Assembly: GCF_029784135.1 (NCBI RefSeq)
Contig: NC_073746.1
Location: 245,405,307 to 245,469,306, forward strand
Length of the DNA stretch: 64,000 nucleotides
Direction: 5' to 3'
From: Toxorhynchites rutilus septentrionalis
Lineage: Eukaryota; Arthropoda; Insecta; Diptera; Culicidae
The translations under genes and the position numbers were made by a program. Of the stretch, positions 48,352 through 60,423 are shown one piece after another. The notes below the pieces were generated by a model. That model was not told where the DNA came from. It did no database searches and worked only from the letters and a program-made list of their open reading frames with translations. Within the stretch, counting starts at the first letter, position 1; the number at the start of each line of letters is the position of its first letter.

Positions 48352-48804
48352 TATTGTGCTATTGGTACGAGTGAATCGTGTACGAGTGAAGGTCATTGCT
48401 GTCCGCTTTCGACCTGACCTTTTGTGAAGTGGAACGAAGGAACAAAGGAAGCAGCGCTCTTGCAGCGAGCCGGATTGCGGCTGTTGAACTGATTCGGCAT
48501 AACGGGATCGCCATCGCGTGACTATCGCAAACGGGAATCATCATCACGTGGCTGCGTAAGCTATTCTTGCGCTATTGTGTTGTCTCCGTAGCGCGTAGCC
48601 TCTGTCTCTCCCTGATTAGGGCAGTAGTGCGCATTATTGGAACAACTTATATATTAAGGTACACATATTTATTATTAATATTATTATTCAATTCATTTGT
48701 TCATTGTTTGATATTATTATCATAATTTTTTTTATTGCTATTTTTTTTTAAGATTATTGTTAAAATCAAAAATAATTTAGAAATAAGACAGAAATTTTTG
48801 TAAA

Positions 48805-50400
48805 ATGGAGAATAGTGGAGGATCTCCAGAGATGGAGATCTCCGATAATGAATCTCATACAAGATCTGGGAAAAAACATAAACGAGTCCCTCATAAGGAA
48901 GATAATTCTTCTGGGGACGAATCCGCTCATCCTACCAAGCCCCCCTCTAAGAAAATTGCAAGCCTCCCTTCTCAACCCACTGTTACTTCCACTCCCCCTC
49001 TCCCATCATCGATTTCGCTTCCCCCTTCTGATGCTTCCGATCCAACCCAATCCTCGTCCTCGTCCTCATCCTCATCCTCGTCCTCGTCCTCGTCCTCGTC
49101 TTCCCCCTCTGTTGTCTCCGCTCCACGTGTCAGAGTTTATCCAGAAGATGCACCTGGAACTTGCCCTTGGGTTGTTTTCCTCCGGCCAAAACCGAAAGGA
49201 AAAAACCTTAACGTGATTCAGATCATGAAAGATCTGGCCAGATACACTTCTGTATCTGAAATTCGCAGGGTTAGACCGAACAAATTGCGAGTTGTCGTGA
49301 ATGAACGGAAACACGCAAACGAGATTGTTGCTGATCAACATTTCACTCTCGAATATCGAACATTTATACCCTCCCATAACGTAGAAATTGAGGGGGTGAT
49401 AACTGAAACGGGTCTGACGAGCGAATAAATAAAAGCAGAAGGAAAAGGCAAGTTCAAGAAGCTCCCCTCAATGGAAGTGAAAATCTTGGACTGTCGCCAA
49501 CTCGGGAAACTTTCCCATGATGGGGACCAAACTAAATTTACGCCGTCCGACTCGTTTCGAGTCACCTTTGCTGGTGCCGCCCTCCCTGACTACGTTATGG
49601 TGGACAAATTGAGACTACCTGTGCGACTCTTCGTGCCAAAGCCCATGACTTGCAACAAATGCAAGTCAGTTGGTCACACTTCGGATTATTGTGCCAACAA
49701 GGAGCGCTGTGCCACTTGCGGAGAGCAACATGAGGGGAAATCCTGCAGTGCGACTGAGCATAAATGTCCATATTGCGGGGGATCCCCACATGAGCTCTCA
49801 GTTTGTGAAAATTACAAGAGTCGCTGGGAGAAACAGAAGCGCTCTTTGAAGGAACGCTCGAAACGCACTTTTGCGGATATTTTAAAGGGCGCTTCTCCAC
49901 TGGCCGAACAACAACAACCAATCAACACACAAAATGTCTTCGCCACGTTGCCCGTTGACGAAATAGAAGCGGACACAGCTAACGGGGGCACACCGTTCAT
50001 TTTCCAAGGGAATCCCCGGCGCAAAAATGTGACCACTCCCAAAGTTCAAGCACAAGCCCCTCCGGTGATACCCCCTGTTAGCATGCCTAAAAAATCGAGT
50101 GCAGCGGACAAGCAAAATCAGGTTCCTCCTGGTTTCCGTGGGAATAATTCACCTTCGAATGGCCCAGCACTCGAGGGGACATCAAAAACCCCAACTGTCC
50201 CTATTTTTCCGTCCAGTTCAACTTCCCAATCGGGATTTATAAAGTTGTCTGACCTTTTGGACCAAATCTTCAAGTGTTTTAATGTTTCCGACTCCATCAG
50301 AACCCTTGTCATCTCAATGCTTCCAGTATTAAAGACAATTTTGCAACAATTGATGCAAACATGGCCCCTCCTTGCAATGATTATCTCTCTTGATGTCTAA
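48805..50400 (+). pseudogene. ORF1 (gag-like) of I-like LINE B, one in-frame stop
   Basis: The start is MENSGGSPEMEISDNE. A basic/Pro-rich part and a run of about 19 Ser follow, then a conserved block (PWVVFLRPKPKGKNLNVIQI). A TAA at 49426-49428 replaces the codon that is Leu in copy A; the frame then continues. Three zinc knuckles lie at about 49650-49810: CNKCKSVGHTSDYC, CATCGEQHEGKSC and CPYCGGSPHELSVC. It is an RNA-binding gag-like protein for the LINE particle. The N-terminal half is much less like copy A than the C-terminal half. Confidence 0.88.
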
Positions 50401-53400
50401 TTCAAATAGAGAGGTCGGAGATATCACTGTTTTACAGTGGAATTGTCGTAGTCTTATCCCTAAAATGGATACATTCAAAATTTTAATTCATAACTACAAT
50501 TGTGATGTTTTTGCTCTGTCCGAAACTTGGCTTTCTTCGCGAGATGATATCTCTTTCCACGATTTTAATATTATACGCTTGGACCGTGATGATAGATACG
50601 GAGGGGTGCTTTTGGGGATCAATAAGTGCCACTCATTTTTTAGAATTGACCTTCCACCTATTGGAGGGATCGAAGCTGTTGCTTGTCATGCAAACATCAG
50701 AGGCAAAGACCTCTGTATTGTCAGCTTGTATTGGCCTCCGAGAGCTGCGGTTAGCCGCAAACAACTTGATGACATGTGCTCACTCCTTCCTGAGCCACGA
50801 TTGATCTTGGGAGACTTCAACTCTCACGGAACTGCCTGGGGGGAACAGTACGACGACAATCGTTCATTGTTGATATATGACCTTTGTAACAGCTTCAATA
50901 TGACCGTTTTGAACACTGGGGAAACAACACGTGTACCTAAACCTCCTGCTAACCCAAGTGCTCTTGACCTCTCGCTTTGCTCGAATTCACTATCGTTAGA
51001 TTGCAAGTGGAATGTAATCCAGGACCCCAACGGTAGTGATCACTTGCCAATCAAAATTTCCATCACCATTGGGTCGAATTCTTCTGAATCTATAAACATG
51101 GCATATGACCTCACAAGACATATTGACTGGAAAAAATATGCGGACGCGATTGCTCTAGCCATCAATTCCAGAGATGGTTTGCCTCCATTGGAGGAGTATA
51201 ACTTCCTTTCTCGTTTGATCTATGACAGCGCGGTTCGCGCTCAAACGAAACCCATCCCAGGTTCCACCATTTCCCGAAGACGTCCCAATCTATGGTGGGA
51301 TAGCCAATGTTCCAAGCTTTATGTAGAAAAATCGAATGCATTTAAAGCTTTTCGGAAACGTGGAACCCCTGAAAATTTTCAAACGTATTTAGCCCTTGAA
51401 GATCAATTTAAAAACTTAATCAAAGGGAAAAAACGTGCTTATTGGCGAAATTTCGTGGGAGGTTTGTCACGAGAAACGTCAATGAAAAAATTATGGAAAG
51501 TGGCTCGAAACATGAGAAATCGCTCTTCAACGAATGAAAGCGAAGAATATTCACATCGATGGATTTTTAATTTTGCACGGAAGGTTTGTCCTGATTCCGC
51601 TCCTGTGCAAAAAATTGTTCGAGATATACCACAAGATAGGTGCGATCTTGATTCCGAGTTTTCGATGGTAGAATTCTCTCTTGCTCTGCTCTCATGTAAC
51701 AATTCTGCTCCGGGATCGGATAGAATTAAGTTCAACTTGCTGAAAAACCTCCCTGATGTGGCGAAACATCGCTTGTTGAATTTATTCAATCGGTTTCTGG
51801 AGAATAATATTGTTCCAGATGATTGGAGACAAGTACGAGTTATAGCTATTCAAAAACCCGGAAAACCCGCGTCCGACTTCAATTCGTACCGCCCAATAGC
51901 AATGCTGTCTTGTATGCGGAAATTGTTGGAGAAAATGATCTTGTTTCGCCTTGATCGATGGGTTGAAACGAATGGCCTACTCTCAGATACACAATATGGG
52001 TTCCGCAGGGGCAAGGGGACGAATGATTGTCTTGCGTTGCTTTCTTCAGAAATTCAAATGGCTTACGCCGAAAAAAAAACAAATGGCTTCAGTATTCTTG
52101 GACATAAAGGGGGCCTTCGATTCTGTTTCAATAGAGGTTTTGTCGGACAAATTACACTCTCGGGGTCTGCCGCCTCTATTGAATAATATGTTATATAACT
52201 TGCTTTGTGAGAAACATTTGAACTTTTCTCACGGAGATTCGGCAGTAAGTCGGGTCTCTTACATGGGCCTCCCCCAGGGCTCATGTTTAAGCCCCCTTTT
52301 GTACAACTTCTATGTAAGCGATATCGACAATTGCCTTACACAAAATTGCAGCCTAAGACAACTTGCAGATGATGGAGTGGTGTCTGTCGTAGGATCAAAC
52401 GAATCCGACCTGCAAGGACCCTTACAAGATACTTTGAACAATTTTTCAGCCTGGGCCATTGGTCTAGTGATCGAATTCTCCACGGAGAAAACAGAGATGA
52501 TGGTTTTTTCTAGGAAGCATAGACCAGCAAAACCAAAGCTTCAACTTTTGGGTAAACCGATCACTCATGCTATGTCATTCAAGTATCTTGGGGTCTGGTT
52601 CGACTCCAAATGTACTTGGGGGGCCCATATTAGGTATCTGAGTAAAAAATGCCAACAAAGAATAAACTTTCTCCGTACAATTACCGGCACCTGGTGGGGA
52701 GCCCACCCAGAAGATCTTATAATGTTGTATCGAACAACTATTCTCTCAGTGATGGAGTATGGCAGTTTCTGTTTTCAATCAGCTGCCAAAACACACCTCA
52801 TTAAACTCGAGCGAATTCAGTATCTTTGTCTCCGTATTGCGTTGGGATGTATGCCCTCAACGCATACCATGAGTCTCGAGGTTTTGGCAGGCCTACTCCC
52901 ACTAAAAGATCGCTTCAATTTTTTATCTCTTCGGTTCTTCATCCGGTGTAAGGTCATGAACCCATTGGTGATCGGAAATTTTGAGCAGCTTATCGAGCTA
53001 AATTTTCACTCCGGATTCATGAGTTCATATCATGAATTCATCTCCATGCAGGTTGATCCTTCTTCGTATATTCCCAACCGTGTTTGTTTCCCTGACTACA
53101 TCAATTCCTCTGTGCATTTTGATCTGTCCATGAAGCAAGATATCCATGGATATTCAGATTACCAACGATCGAGGATCGCTCCAACGATCTTCGATGAAAA
53201 GTATGGGGGTATCAATTGTGATAATATGTACTTTACTGATGGGTCCACTATAAACGAGTCCACAGGATTTGGAGTGTTCAACGAATTTTTTAGCACCTCA
53301 CACAGTCTTCAGAATCCTTGCTCAGTGTATATTGCTGAATTGGCAGCAATTCATTGGGCGCTGGACAGCGTCGCCTCACGACCTGTTGAACACTATTACA

Positions 53401-54077
53401 TTGTAACGGATAGTCTTAGCTCTGTCGAAGCTATCCGTTCGGTGAGGTCGGAAAAGCACTCGCCGTACTTCCTTGAGAGAATACGAGAAATTTTGAGTGC
53501 TTTATCCAGACGCTGTTATGTCATTACCTTTATCTGGGTCCCTTCACATTGCTCCATTCCGGGTAATGAGAGGGCTGACTCATTAGCAAAGGTAGGTGCA
53601 ATTGAAGGCGATATTTATCAGCGTCAAATCGCCTTCAATGAATTTTATTCTTTAGTCCGCAAAAATACCATCGCTAACTGGCAACGCAAGTGGAATGAAG
53701 ATGAATTGGGTCGGTGGTTTCACTCGATTATCCCTAAGGTTAGCCTCAAACCGTAGTTCAAAAGTCTGGACTTGAGTCGGGACTTTATTCGGACCTTCTC
53801 CCGACTCATGTCCAATCACTGTTCGTTAGATGCACTACTCTTCCGTTTCAATCTTGCCAGCAGCAATCTCTGCGTTTGTGGCCAAGGTTATCACGACATC
53901 GAGCACATTGTTTGGTCGTGCGAGGTGTATCTGGTCGCCAGATCGAATTTAAAAAACTCCCTTCGGGCCCGAGGAAGACAGCCCAATGTGCCGGTGAGAG
54001 ATGTGTTGGCTCGGTTAGACCTTGATTACATGTCCCATATATATGTTTTCCTTAAAGCTATAGATCTTCGTGTGTGA
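50393..54077 (+). pseudogene. ORF2 of I-like LINE B: endonuclease, reverse transcriptase, RNase H
   Basis: The ATG at 50393 overlaps the ORF1 stop (atgtctaa), in the +1 frame. Endonuclease: LQWNCRSLIPK, LSETWLSS, GDFNSHGTAWG, GSDHLPIKIS. RT: RPIAMLSCMRKLLEKM, FLDIKGAFDSVSIE, GLPQGSCLSPLLYNFY and LADDGVVSVVG with both Asp. RNase H: YFTDGSTIN, IAELAAIHWAL, VTDSLSS, NERADSLAKV. A terminal CGQGYHDIEHIVWSC motif follows. An A9 run at about 52071-52079, against A8 in copy A, shifts the frame. A TAG at 53754-53756 replaces a Trp codon, after which the same frame continues to 54077. Only two lesions are visible. Confidence 0.92.
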
Positions 54078-54425
54078 TTGCCCCTACATCCTTATACCCT
54101 CCTTTCCTTCCTTTGCGGGTAATTCGTCCCCTTGCTATAAATAGTAGAATAAGTTGAAATGTAAATACACTATAGATATACGAATAGATTTATAAATTGA
54201 GTGTTCATCAACATTGTTACAATTTCCTTATATTCCATCCTTCTCCTAAAAATATGTCACCCTCCTAAACTCGAGTACACCGCGAGTAATCGGTTTTCCA
54301 CCTTACTAACCATAGATGTAAGAAAATTGTTTATATATATAGTTTTAAAATTATATTTAAGAATTCGGCTCCTTTAAACTTAAGTAACTGAGCCTATAAA
54401 AATAAACGAATTAAAAAAAAAAAAA

Positions 54426-54438
54426 AATAAATGAATCA
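54426..54438. repeat. Target-site duplication, right copy (I-like LINE B)
   Basis: aataaatgaatca follows the poly(A) directly and equals 46975-46987. Confidence 0.85.
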
Positions 54439-55663
54439 TAATTGTGAGTCCAAGGATGAGGCTAAAAATGGAAATTCCGAATGTAGCGATGGCATGTTGT
54501 TTATGGATTTCCGTTAGAAGGGTCAAATGATGTCTGTTTTCGAATTGCAGATCGTTGATCGTTATTGTTTTCTCAAATTTTTCTTCGAAAATATTTAAAC
54601 CATAAAGTGGTAAAACAAATGGCTTTTCAGGATAATTGAACCGCAATCTAGTAAATGTTGTTCCGTTCAACATCATAGAGCAGTTATGCTATTCGATTAA
54701 AAGTGTTCCTGATATGTTTCTGTTTGTGATACCACAAGTCGAGTTGAGATGAGGATAGAGCAGATAGAGTTGCCTGCGATGCGTTGACAACTTTTGATGA
54801 TAAAATGCGTCTTTTGTTCGCTGGTTATTGCGCTAGCAGCTGGTACTTTCAAGATTTTGTCTCCAATTGGTAATGCCTCTAATAAAAATTCTTTGAACGG
54901 GATACTTTGAAGTTGTGGTATTCCAATTATGAAAAACAATTTAGTTTGATTGAAAAACGCTGAAATTTCCATACACCTGGTACATTTTCAATGACAATTC
55001 CTTTATCTTCTAATTTTTGTAGTGCAAACCCTAGTTCCTCTGGGCTAAGATTGTGTTTTGAAACTATGTTTAGTTTAGCTAAATGTATGGATTCATTAAT
55101 GGTTTGCAAATGGTGTTCTAGCTGATCTAATTTTACATTTATGTTCAATATTTCTTTGATTATTTTGATATCTTTGCTGTAGCCACTATCGTATCTACTG
55201 TTAATTAAGTTTTTTGTAATAAAATCTTGCTGGACTCGCAACCGTCTAATAACAGCATTTTATAATTGATTTGAATTTGTCTGTTGCTTTCTGTAATCAA
55301 TTCCTGATTGTTGAATTTCAATTTATCGATAAAATCTTCGTGTTCCATGTTTCCTGTTATTTTCTTTATTCCAGTTCCAACAAAATTTAGTAGCCCTCTT
55401 TTTGTACGCTTTCTTGGAAGAAGTTCGAAATAGAGACTTTGGGTGGTACTAAATTTAGTTTTCAAAATATTTGTATGTTCTGAAAAGTTATTGAAAGAGG
55501 CGAGTCCATCAATAATTACTTGCAATTTATCAAAGGCCGGTCGAAAGCTCTCCAGATCGATCATGTGGAAAATTTTGTGATCGCCTTCCTTCAAAAAACT
55601 ATTTCCAATTACCAGCACGAGCAATCCGGGATTATTGCTTAGGTCCGTGAGCTTGATGTCCAT
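54426..55663 (-). pseudogene. env-like gene of the errantivirus-like element, broken
   Basis: The minus strand shows four shifted frames. The first (55663-55205) has NNPGLLVLVIGNS and a dibasic cleavage site followed by a small hydrophobic start (RTKRGLLNFVG), as in gypsy Env and related baculovirus F-type fusion proteins. Then come a helical, charged part (55241-54927) and a middle part (54972-54697). The last frame (54676-) carries a membrane segment (IATFGISIFSLILGLTIM) and is cut at MIHL by the inserted LINE. The N-terminal signal peptide is not seen. It is non-functional through frameshifts and the insertion. In family members, Env mediates membrane fusion. Confidence 0.7.
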
Positions 55664-55851
55664 GATTATCGTCCCCCATGGAAATAAAAAGGTATTAGAA
55701 TATTGTTCAAGAAAATAAGTTTGTAGTATTATAATTGTTTTATGATGGTTTTCATGGAATGAGAAAGGGTTACTCTCGCTATTCTCTCACTCTTCGCATT
55801 TTTGTTTTGTGTAGCTTTCTATTTTTCGTCTATGTAAGTCTCCCGTCACTA

Positions 55852-57149
55852 ACGGGTGTTAAATAAAAAATGAGAATTTTTTCAATCACATATAAAAAAA
55901 AATTTTTTTTCATCGATTTCAGTATTTTTTATTAATAACATAATGTATTTTCTTCAAAAAAATGTCAGTGAATGTTTGAGTAAGGGCCGTGGTCTGCTGT
56001 TCGACGCAACTTTATCGCGATGCTCTCACAAGAACGTTGTACGGCACTTACGTCCATTTTCCGGATACAATTCCGGATTCTTGTAGTCAGTTGCTTCGTG
56101 TCCTTGGCCCTCCAATTGTTTTTATACACTAGGGCACTGAGTGAGCCAAAGAAATCCTCTATTGGGCGGCACTGGGGCAAGTTTGTTGGGTTACGATCTT
56201 TCGGCACGAACGGTATCTTTTTCTCCTCAAGGTACGCCAGCGTCTACTTGGCGTAATGGGAAGACGCCTTGTCCGGCCAGAAGACGTACTTCCCATCCGC
56301 GTGATGCTCGTTCAGGAACGGCAGCAGGATTTTATCGAGGCACTCTTCTCGATAGATTTGTTGGTTGATTGCCAGACCGCATGGCTTAAACCAAGGCTTT
56401 GAAACGCCTCGGTCGGAAATGGCGATGTACAACATAACCTTTTTTTCAAACTTGTGCTTGAACTTGTATTTCACTTCAGGCGGTGTGGATGACTTGTCGC
56501 TGGAGTAGTAATTATCATTTCCTGGAATATGCGTTTTGGACAGCGGAAAATAGCTTTCGTCGTCCAGAGCGAAAGACGTCCCGCGGTATTTTTTGGTCAT
56601 CCACCGACACTGTGATTTAACCGTCTCAATCTGCTCCTCCGTGTACTCCGGCGACCTCGTCTTCTTCCTGCAGACGATTCCTTCCATCTTGAGGGTCCGA
56701 TGGATCAAAACGTGGGAGCAGCCATATTTCCGACCAGCGTCACACAGGCTGGTTGCGTCCTTGTTGTCAAACAGCTTCTTTAACGATGTCTTCCTCTGCT
56801 TCGTCATTATCGTCACCGGACGACCACTTCCGACCTTCCGCTCTACGTTGAGGGAACCCAGGATACGATATACCGTACTGACAGGTACATTTTCTTCCTT
56901 TAAATGTGCCACCGTAAACTTTTTTCCTTGCTGGGAATGCGTTTCGTAAAACCGTACAATGCGTTCGCGGAGCACGTGCTGTTTCGACGCCATCTTTGCT
57001 TCGACTGAATTCAAACTAGCAAAACCAAACACGCCTACTGTTTCTAGGGAACCCAAAGAGCAATTTTCTTGGAGAAAGAAAATTTTACGCTCTTTATTTG
57101 AGTTACTGAAAGGTATTGAAAAAAATCTCATTTTTTATTTAACACCCGT
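55852..57149 (-). mobile_element. Tc1/mariner-type (DD37E) transposon
   Basis: The inverted repeats acgggtgttaaataaaaaat begin both ends and match perfectly for 24 bases. TA lies at 55850-55851 and 57150-57151. It carries one transposase gene on the minus strand and sits between pol and env of the LTR element. Its sequence is unrelated at the ends to the element at 47055. Confidence 0.92.
55965..56993 (-). pseudogene. DD37E transposase with one nonsense codon
   Basis: The likely start is MASKQHVLRERIVRFYETHS at 56993; the frame is open upstream to 57131. Helix-turn-helix units: FTVAHLKEENVPVSTVYRIL and DATSLCDAGRKYGCSHVLIH. GRPVT lies between them. Catalytic residues: FALDDESYF, FWPDKASSHYAK and RPIEDFFG; the second Asp and the Glu are 37 residues apart, counting the stop position. 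A TAG at about 56244-56246 is the only break in about 342 codons. Its divergence from the copy at 47184 suggests a separate DD37E lineage. Confidence 0.9.
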
Positions 57150-57262
57150 TAGGGCTGCTTCAAACCAATTCTTGGTTTTAGCTTTTATGCCTTGTCGTCT
57201 GTTATAAACTACCTGATCAGTTTCTAACAGCGGAGGTCTTCGTTATTTGTCTTGCTGTTTCT

Positions 57263-60200
57263 TCATATATTTTGTCGATCAAGGGGCCTTTCTTCACCCT
57301 CTCTTATCCCATAAAACACTTCTCTTGGCTTTAATTCAGTGGAGCTATGGATTGTATAGTTGTATAGACTGCATGATATTAAAAACATTTCCTTACTAGA
57401 AACGTTTTCGTACTTGTGTTTGTTACACCTATAGATTTCGCTTAAAGTAGAATGGAAGCGTTCTACGATTCCATTTACTTCACTGTGATCTGTTGGAGTG
57501 AAATATTGTTGTATGTTTAGTTTGTCAAGCATGTCTCTTATTTCGATGGATTTCAGGGCTGGTTCGTTGTCAGAAACGATAAGTTTTGGCGAACCATATT
57601 GTACAATGAATTTTACGATGGCTTTCCTAATATCCATCGTCTTCCTGGATTTTATTGGGATTAAAAATCCAAATCTTGATAGTTTGTCCACCAGGGTCAA
57701 AAATAAATTCGGTTGTGAAATAAAAATGTCGACATGAACAATGTCGAGAGGTTGCTTAGGAATTGGTATTCCACCCAATTCTACTTTGTATGGTTTCCGT
57801 TCATATTTCATTCTATTGCAAATATTGTATAGAATGATGAATTTTCGAATTTTCGCCTTCATTTTTGGAAAATAATGATGCTTAATAATTTCGCTGTGAT
57901 TTTCCTTTATACCTCGATGAGAAGTTTCATGGGTATCTTCAATAGTTTGGTCTTGTTCAGTTTCAATTTGAACGTCGTGTAATAATTTTTGTGAAATTTT
58001 TACCTTAAATGTTTTGCATCTGCTGAAATAATTTTTGTAGACAGTTTGAATTATTCCGATTAGTCTTTCAGGGCAGTGAATACAATTCGTTTTTTGTGGA
58101 TCCATACATTCCTCAAATATTCTTAAAATTGCGGGAACTCCAAAAATTATTTTTGTTATAGTCCTTCTATGGACATTCAGGAAAACTTCTTCGTATGTCT
58201 CAGAATTTTCTCCGATTCGAAGAATAATCTGATTGTGAAAAAAAATTACTGGTAATTCAGTACAGGCTACGAATTCGGAATCGTCCGTATCAGCGCTGTG
58301 TACTGTTGCATTGTCAGATGAGGTGTCGTTTATATTCAATTCATCTATCTCAGGTACAATTCGGGACAAAGCATCTGCCACGACATTTTGCTTTCCTGGC
58401 CTATGCTTTATCTCAAAATCAAACTCCGAGAGTTGTAATCTCCAACGTACTAATTTAGAGTTGGGGGTATTTAAATTCATAGCATAAGTCAGTGGCTGAT
58501 GATCTGTGTAAAGAGTAAACTTTCTTTCAAACAGATACGGCCAAAAATACTGACAGGCCCACACAATTGCCAAGAGCTCCTTTTCGATCGCTGAAAAGTT
58601 TTCTTCGGACTTTTTTAATGTGCGGGATGCATATGCAATTGGTCTGTCACTACCAGTTGGGCCTTGCGATAGCACGGCGCCAAGAGCAGAGTCGCTGGCA
58701 TCAGTTGTTAAAACAAACGGTTTATCGAAGTTCGGATATTGCAAAACATCGCTGTGCGTAAGCAATGGTTCACAAGATTCAAAAGTTTTCAAAAACAGAG
58801 GATATGTTAAATTTTTTCTGCTTTACGCAATTGTGAAGTTAAAGGCTTAGTAATCTCGGAAAATCCACGAACGAATTTTCTGTAGTACCCCAAAATGCCT
58901 AAAAATCCGTTTAGCTCTTTTTGACTTCTTGGAACGGGCCAATTTTTTATGGCTTGTATTTTGTCGGGGTTTGGTTTAACACCCTCATCTGTTACTATAT
59001 GACCCAAAAATGAAACTTCTTTCTTTAGAAATTCACTTTTGGCCAACTGAATTTTTAAATTGACCTTTCGCAAAGCTTCAAGAATTTTCTTCAGGTTTTC
59101 CAAATGTTCCTGGAGTGATGTTGAAAATAGGACTATGTCGTCCATGTGAACTAGACAACACTTTCCAATGAAATCCCTCAGCACGTGGTCCATGACTCTT
59201 TGAAACGTGGCTGGGGCGTTTTTAAGCCCGAATGGCATTCGAAGATACTCGTAGAGTCCATGCTCTACTGAAAAAGCTGTTTTGGGAACGTCCTGTGGGT
59301 CAACCTCTATTTGATGGAACCCAGAGGTTAAATCTAATGTCGTGAAGTACTGCCATTTTCCCAATTTGTCTAGAATTTCAGTGATATTTGCAACGGATAC
59401 TTGTCATCTACCTTTTTTCATTTACTTTACGGTAATTAACAACAAGTCGCCACTTCTTTTTCCCTGAGGAATCTGATTTCTTAGGCACAATTCATATTGG
59501 TGAACACCAAGGGGATGTGCTAGGCTGTATTATTCCTTATGAAAGCATTTTAGTAATTTGTTCTTGAACTTCTTGTTTGTGACAAAAAGGATACCTGTAG
59601 CTTTTAGCATGAACGGGTATTTCATCTTTAGTCACAATCTTATGTTTAATGACATTTGTGAATGAAAGGTCAGTGCCTTCTACATTAAATACATCTTGGT
59701 ATTTCGAGATCACGTGCAAAAGTTTGGACTTTTCCTCCGCATTTAAATGATTAATACGAAGTTCGTTGAGCAAGTACAATTTTTGGTTAGCTTGTTTTTC
59801 AGACACATGAAATGTTTCAAAATTATCTATTTCAACATCAATAGGGTTGGAAACGCTGATTTCTGTAAATGCTGCTGAGCGATTTGTCACTAAGAGAAAT
59901 GCTTTATTTTTATCAGCATGATAAAGTCCTGAGTGAATGATGATGTCAGAGGAAATATTAAGGTCGTCTTCTAATAAAAAATCTCCATCGTTCGATATTA
60001 CTGGTAATCTAATAATTTTTGTTTCATTAGCATTGAGCCGAACTTGTACTTCGTCTGCGTGCATTCTGAGCATCTTGATTTTTGAACCACGTGGAAAATG
60101 TAGTTCGTTTACATTTGTTTTAATATTAGCTTGAATTCTCTGTAGAGATTCATAGCCTATCAACCCATCAAAGAAACTATGAAACTCAAAAACATAGAAA

Positions 60201-60400
60201 AGTAATTTCATAGAGCTAGGTACTTGTGGTAACGGATCAAATTCTACAAATTGGTTAACCACAAAGATACCGTTTATATTTCTAACCTGTGATGGTTGAG
60301 TGTACTTGCATTTTTTTATATTTACATGCCGAGGGGTTATATAATTTTTATTTGCCCCGGTTTCAATAAGGAACTTTTATGGTCCCTTTGAACTTTGAAT
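57263..60400 (-). pseudogene. pol of the errantivirus-like element: protease, RT, RNase H, integrase
   Basis: The protease begins near 60385. Its active-site triad reads FLIETGANKNY, with Glu where family members have Asp, and a C-terminal DGLIGYESL follows. The RT N-terminus runs to 59537. A region with stops (59530-59365) follows, then [28 protein letters not shown] and the active-site box HMDDIVLF (Tyr to His before MDD). After a shift near 58800 come RNase H (TTDASDSALGAVLS, FSAIEKELLAI, YTDHQPL, VVADALSR) and integrase. The integrase has HRGIKENH, with one Cys of the HHCC finger apparently lost, and the catalytic Asp, Asp and Glu in VHVDIF, VSDNEPAL and GIVERFHST. It is clearly Ty3/gypsy and non-functional. 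Confidence 0.85.
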
Positions 60401-60423
60401 CAAAATAAATGGAATGTAGTTAT

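Larger units (their letters stand above)
46988..54425 (+). mobile_element. I-like non-LTR retrotransposon, full length, young (copy B)
   Basis: The 5' end reads (at)cattcgctatcc, with the CATTCG start known from insect non-LTR promoters. A 5' UTR carries an ITmD37E transposon (47055-48351). ORF1 and ORF2 overlap by 8 bases. A 3' UTR ends ataaacgaatt plus poly(A). A 13-bp target duplication flanks it. Few disabling mutations are present: one nonsense codon in ORF1, and one homopolymer shift and one nonsense codon in ORF2. Confidence 0.9.
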
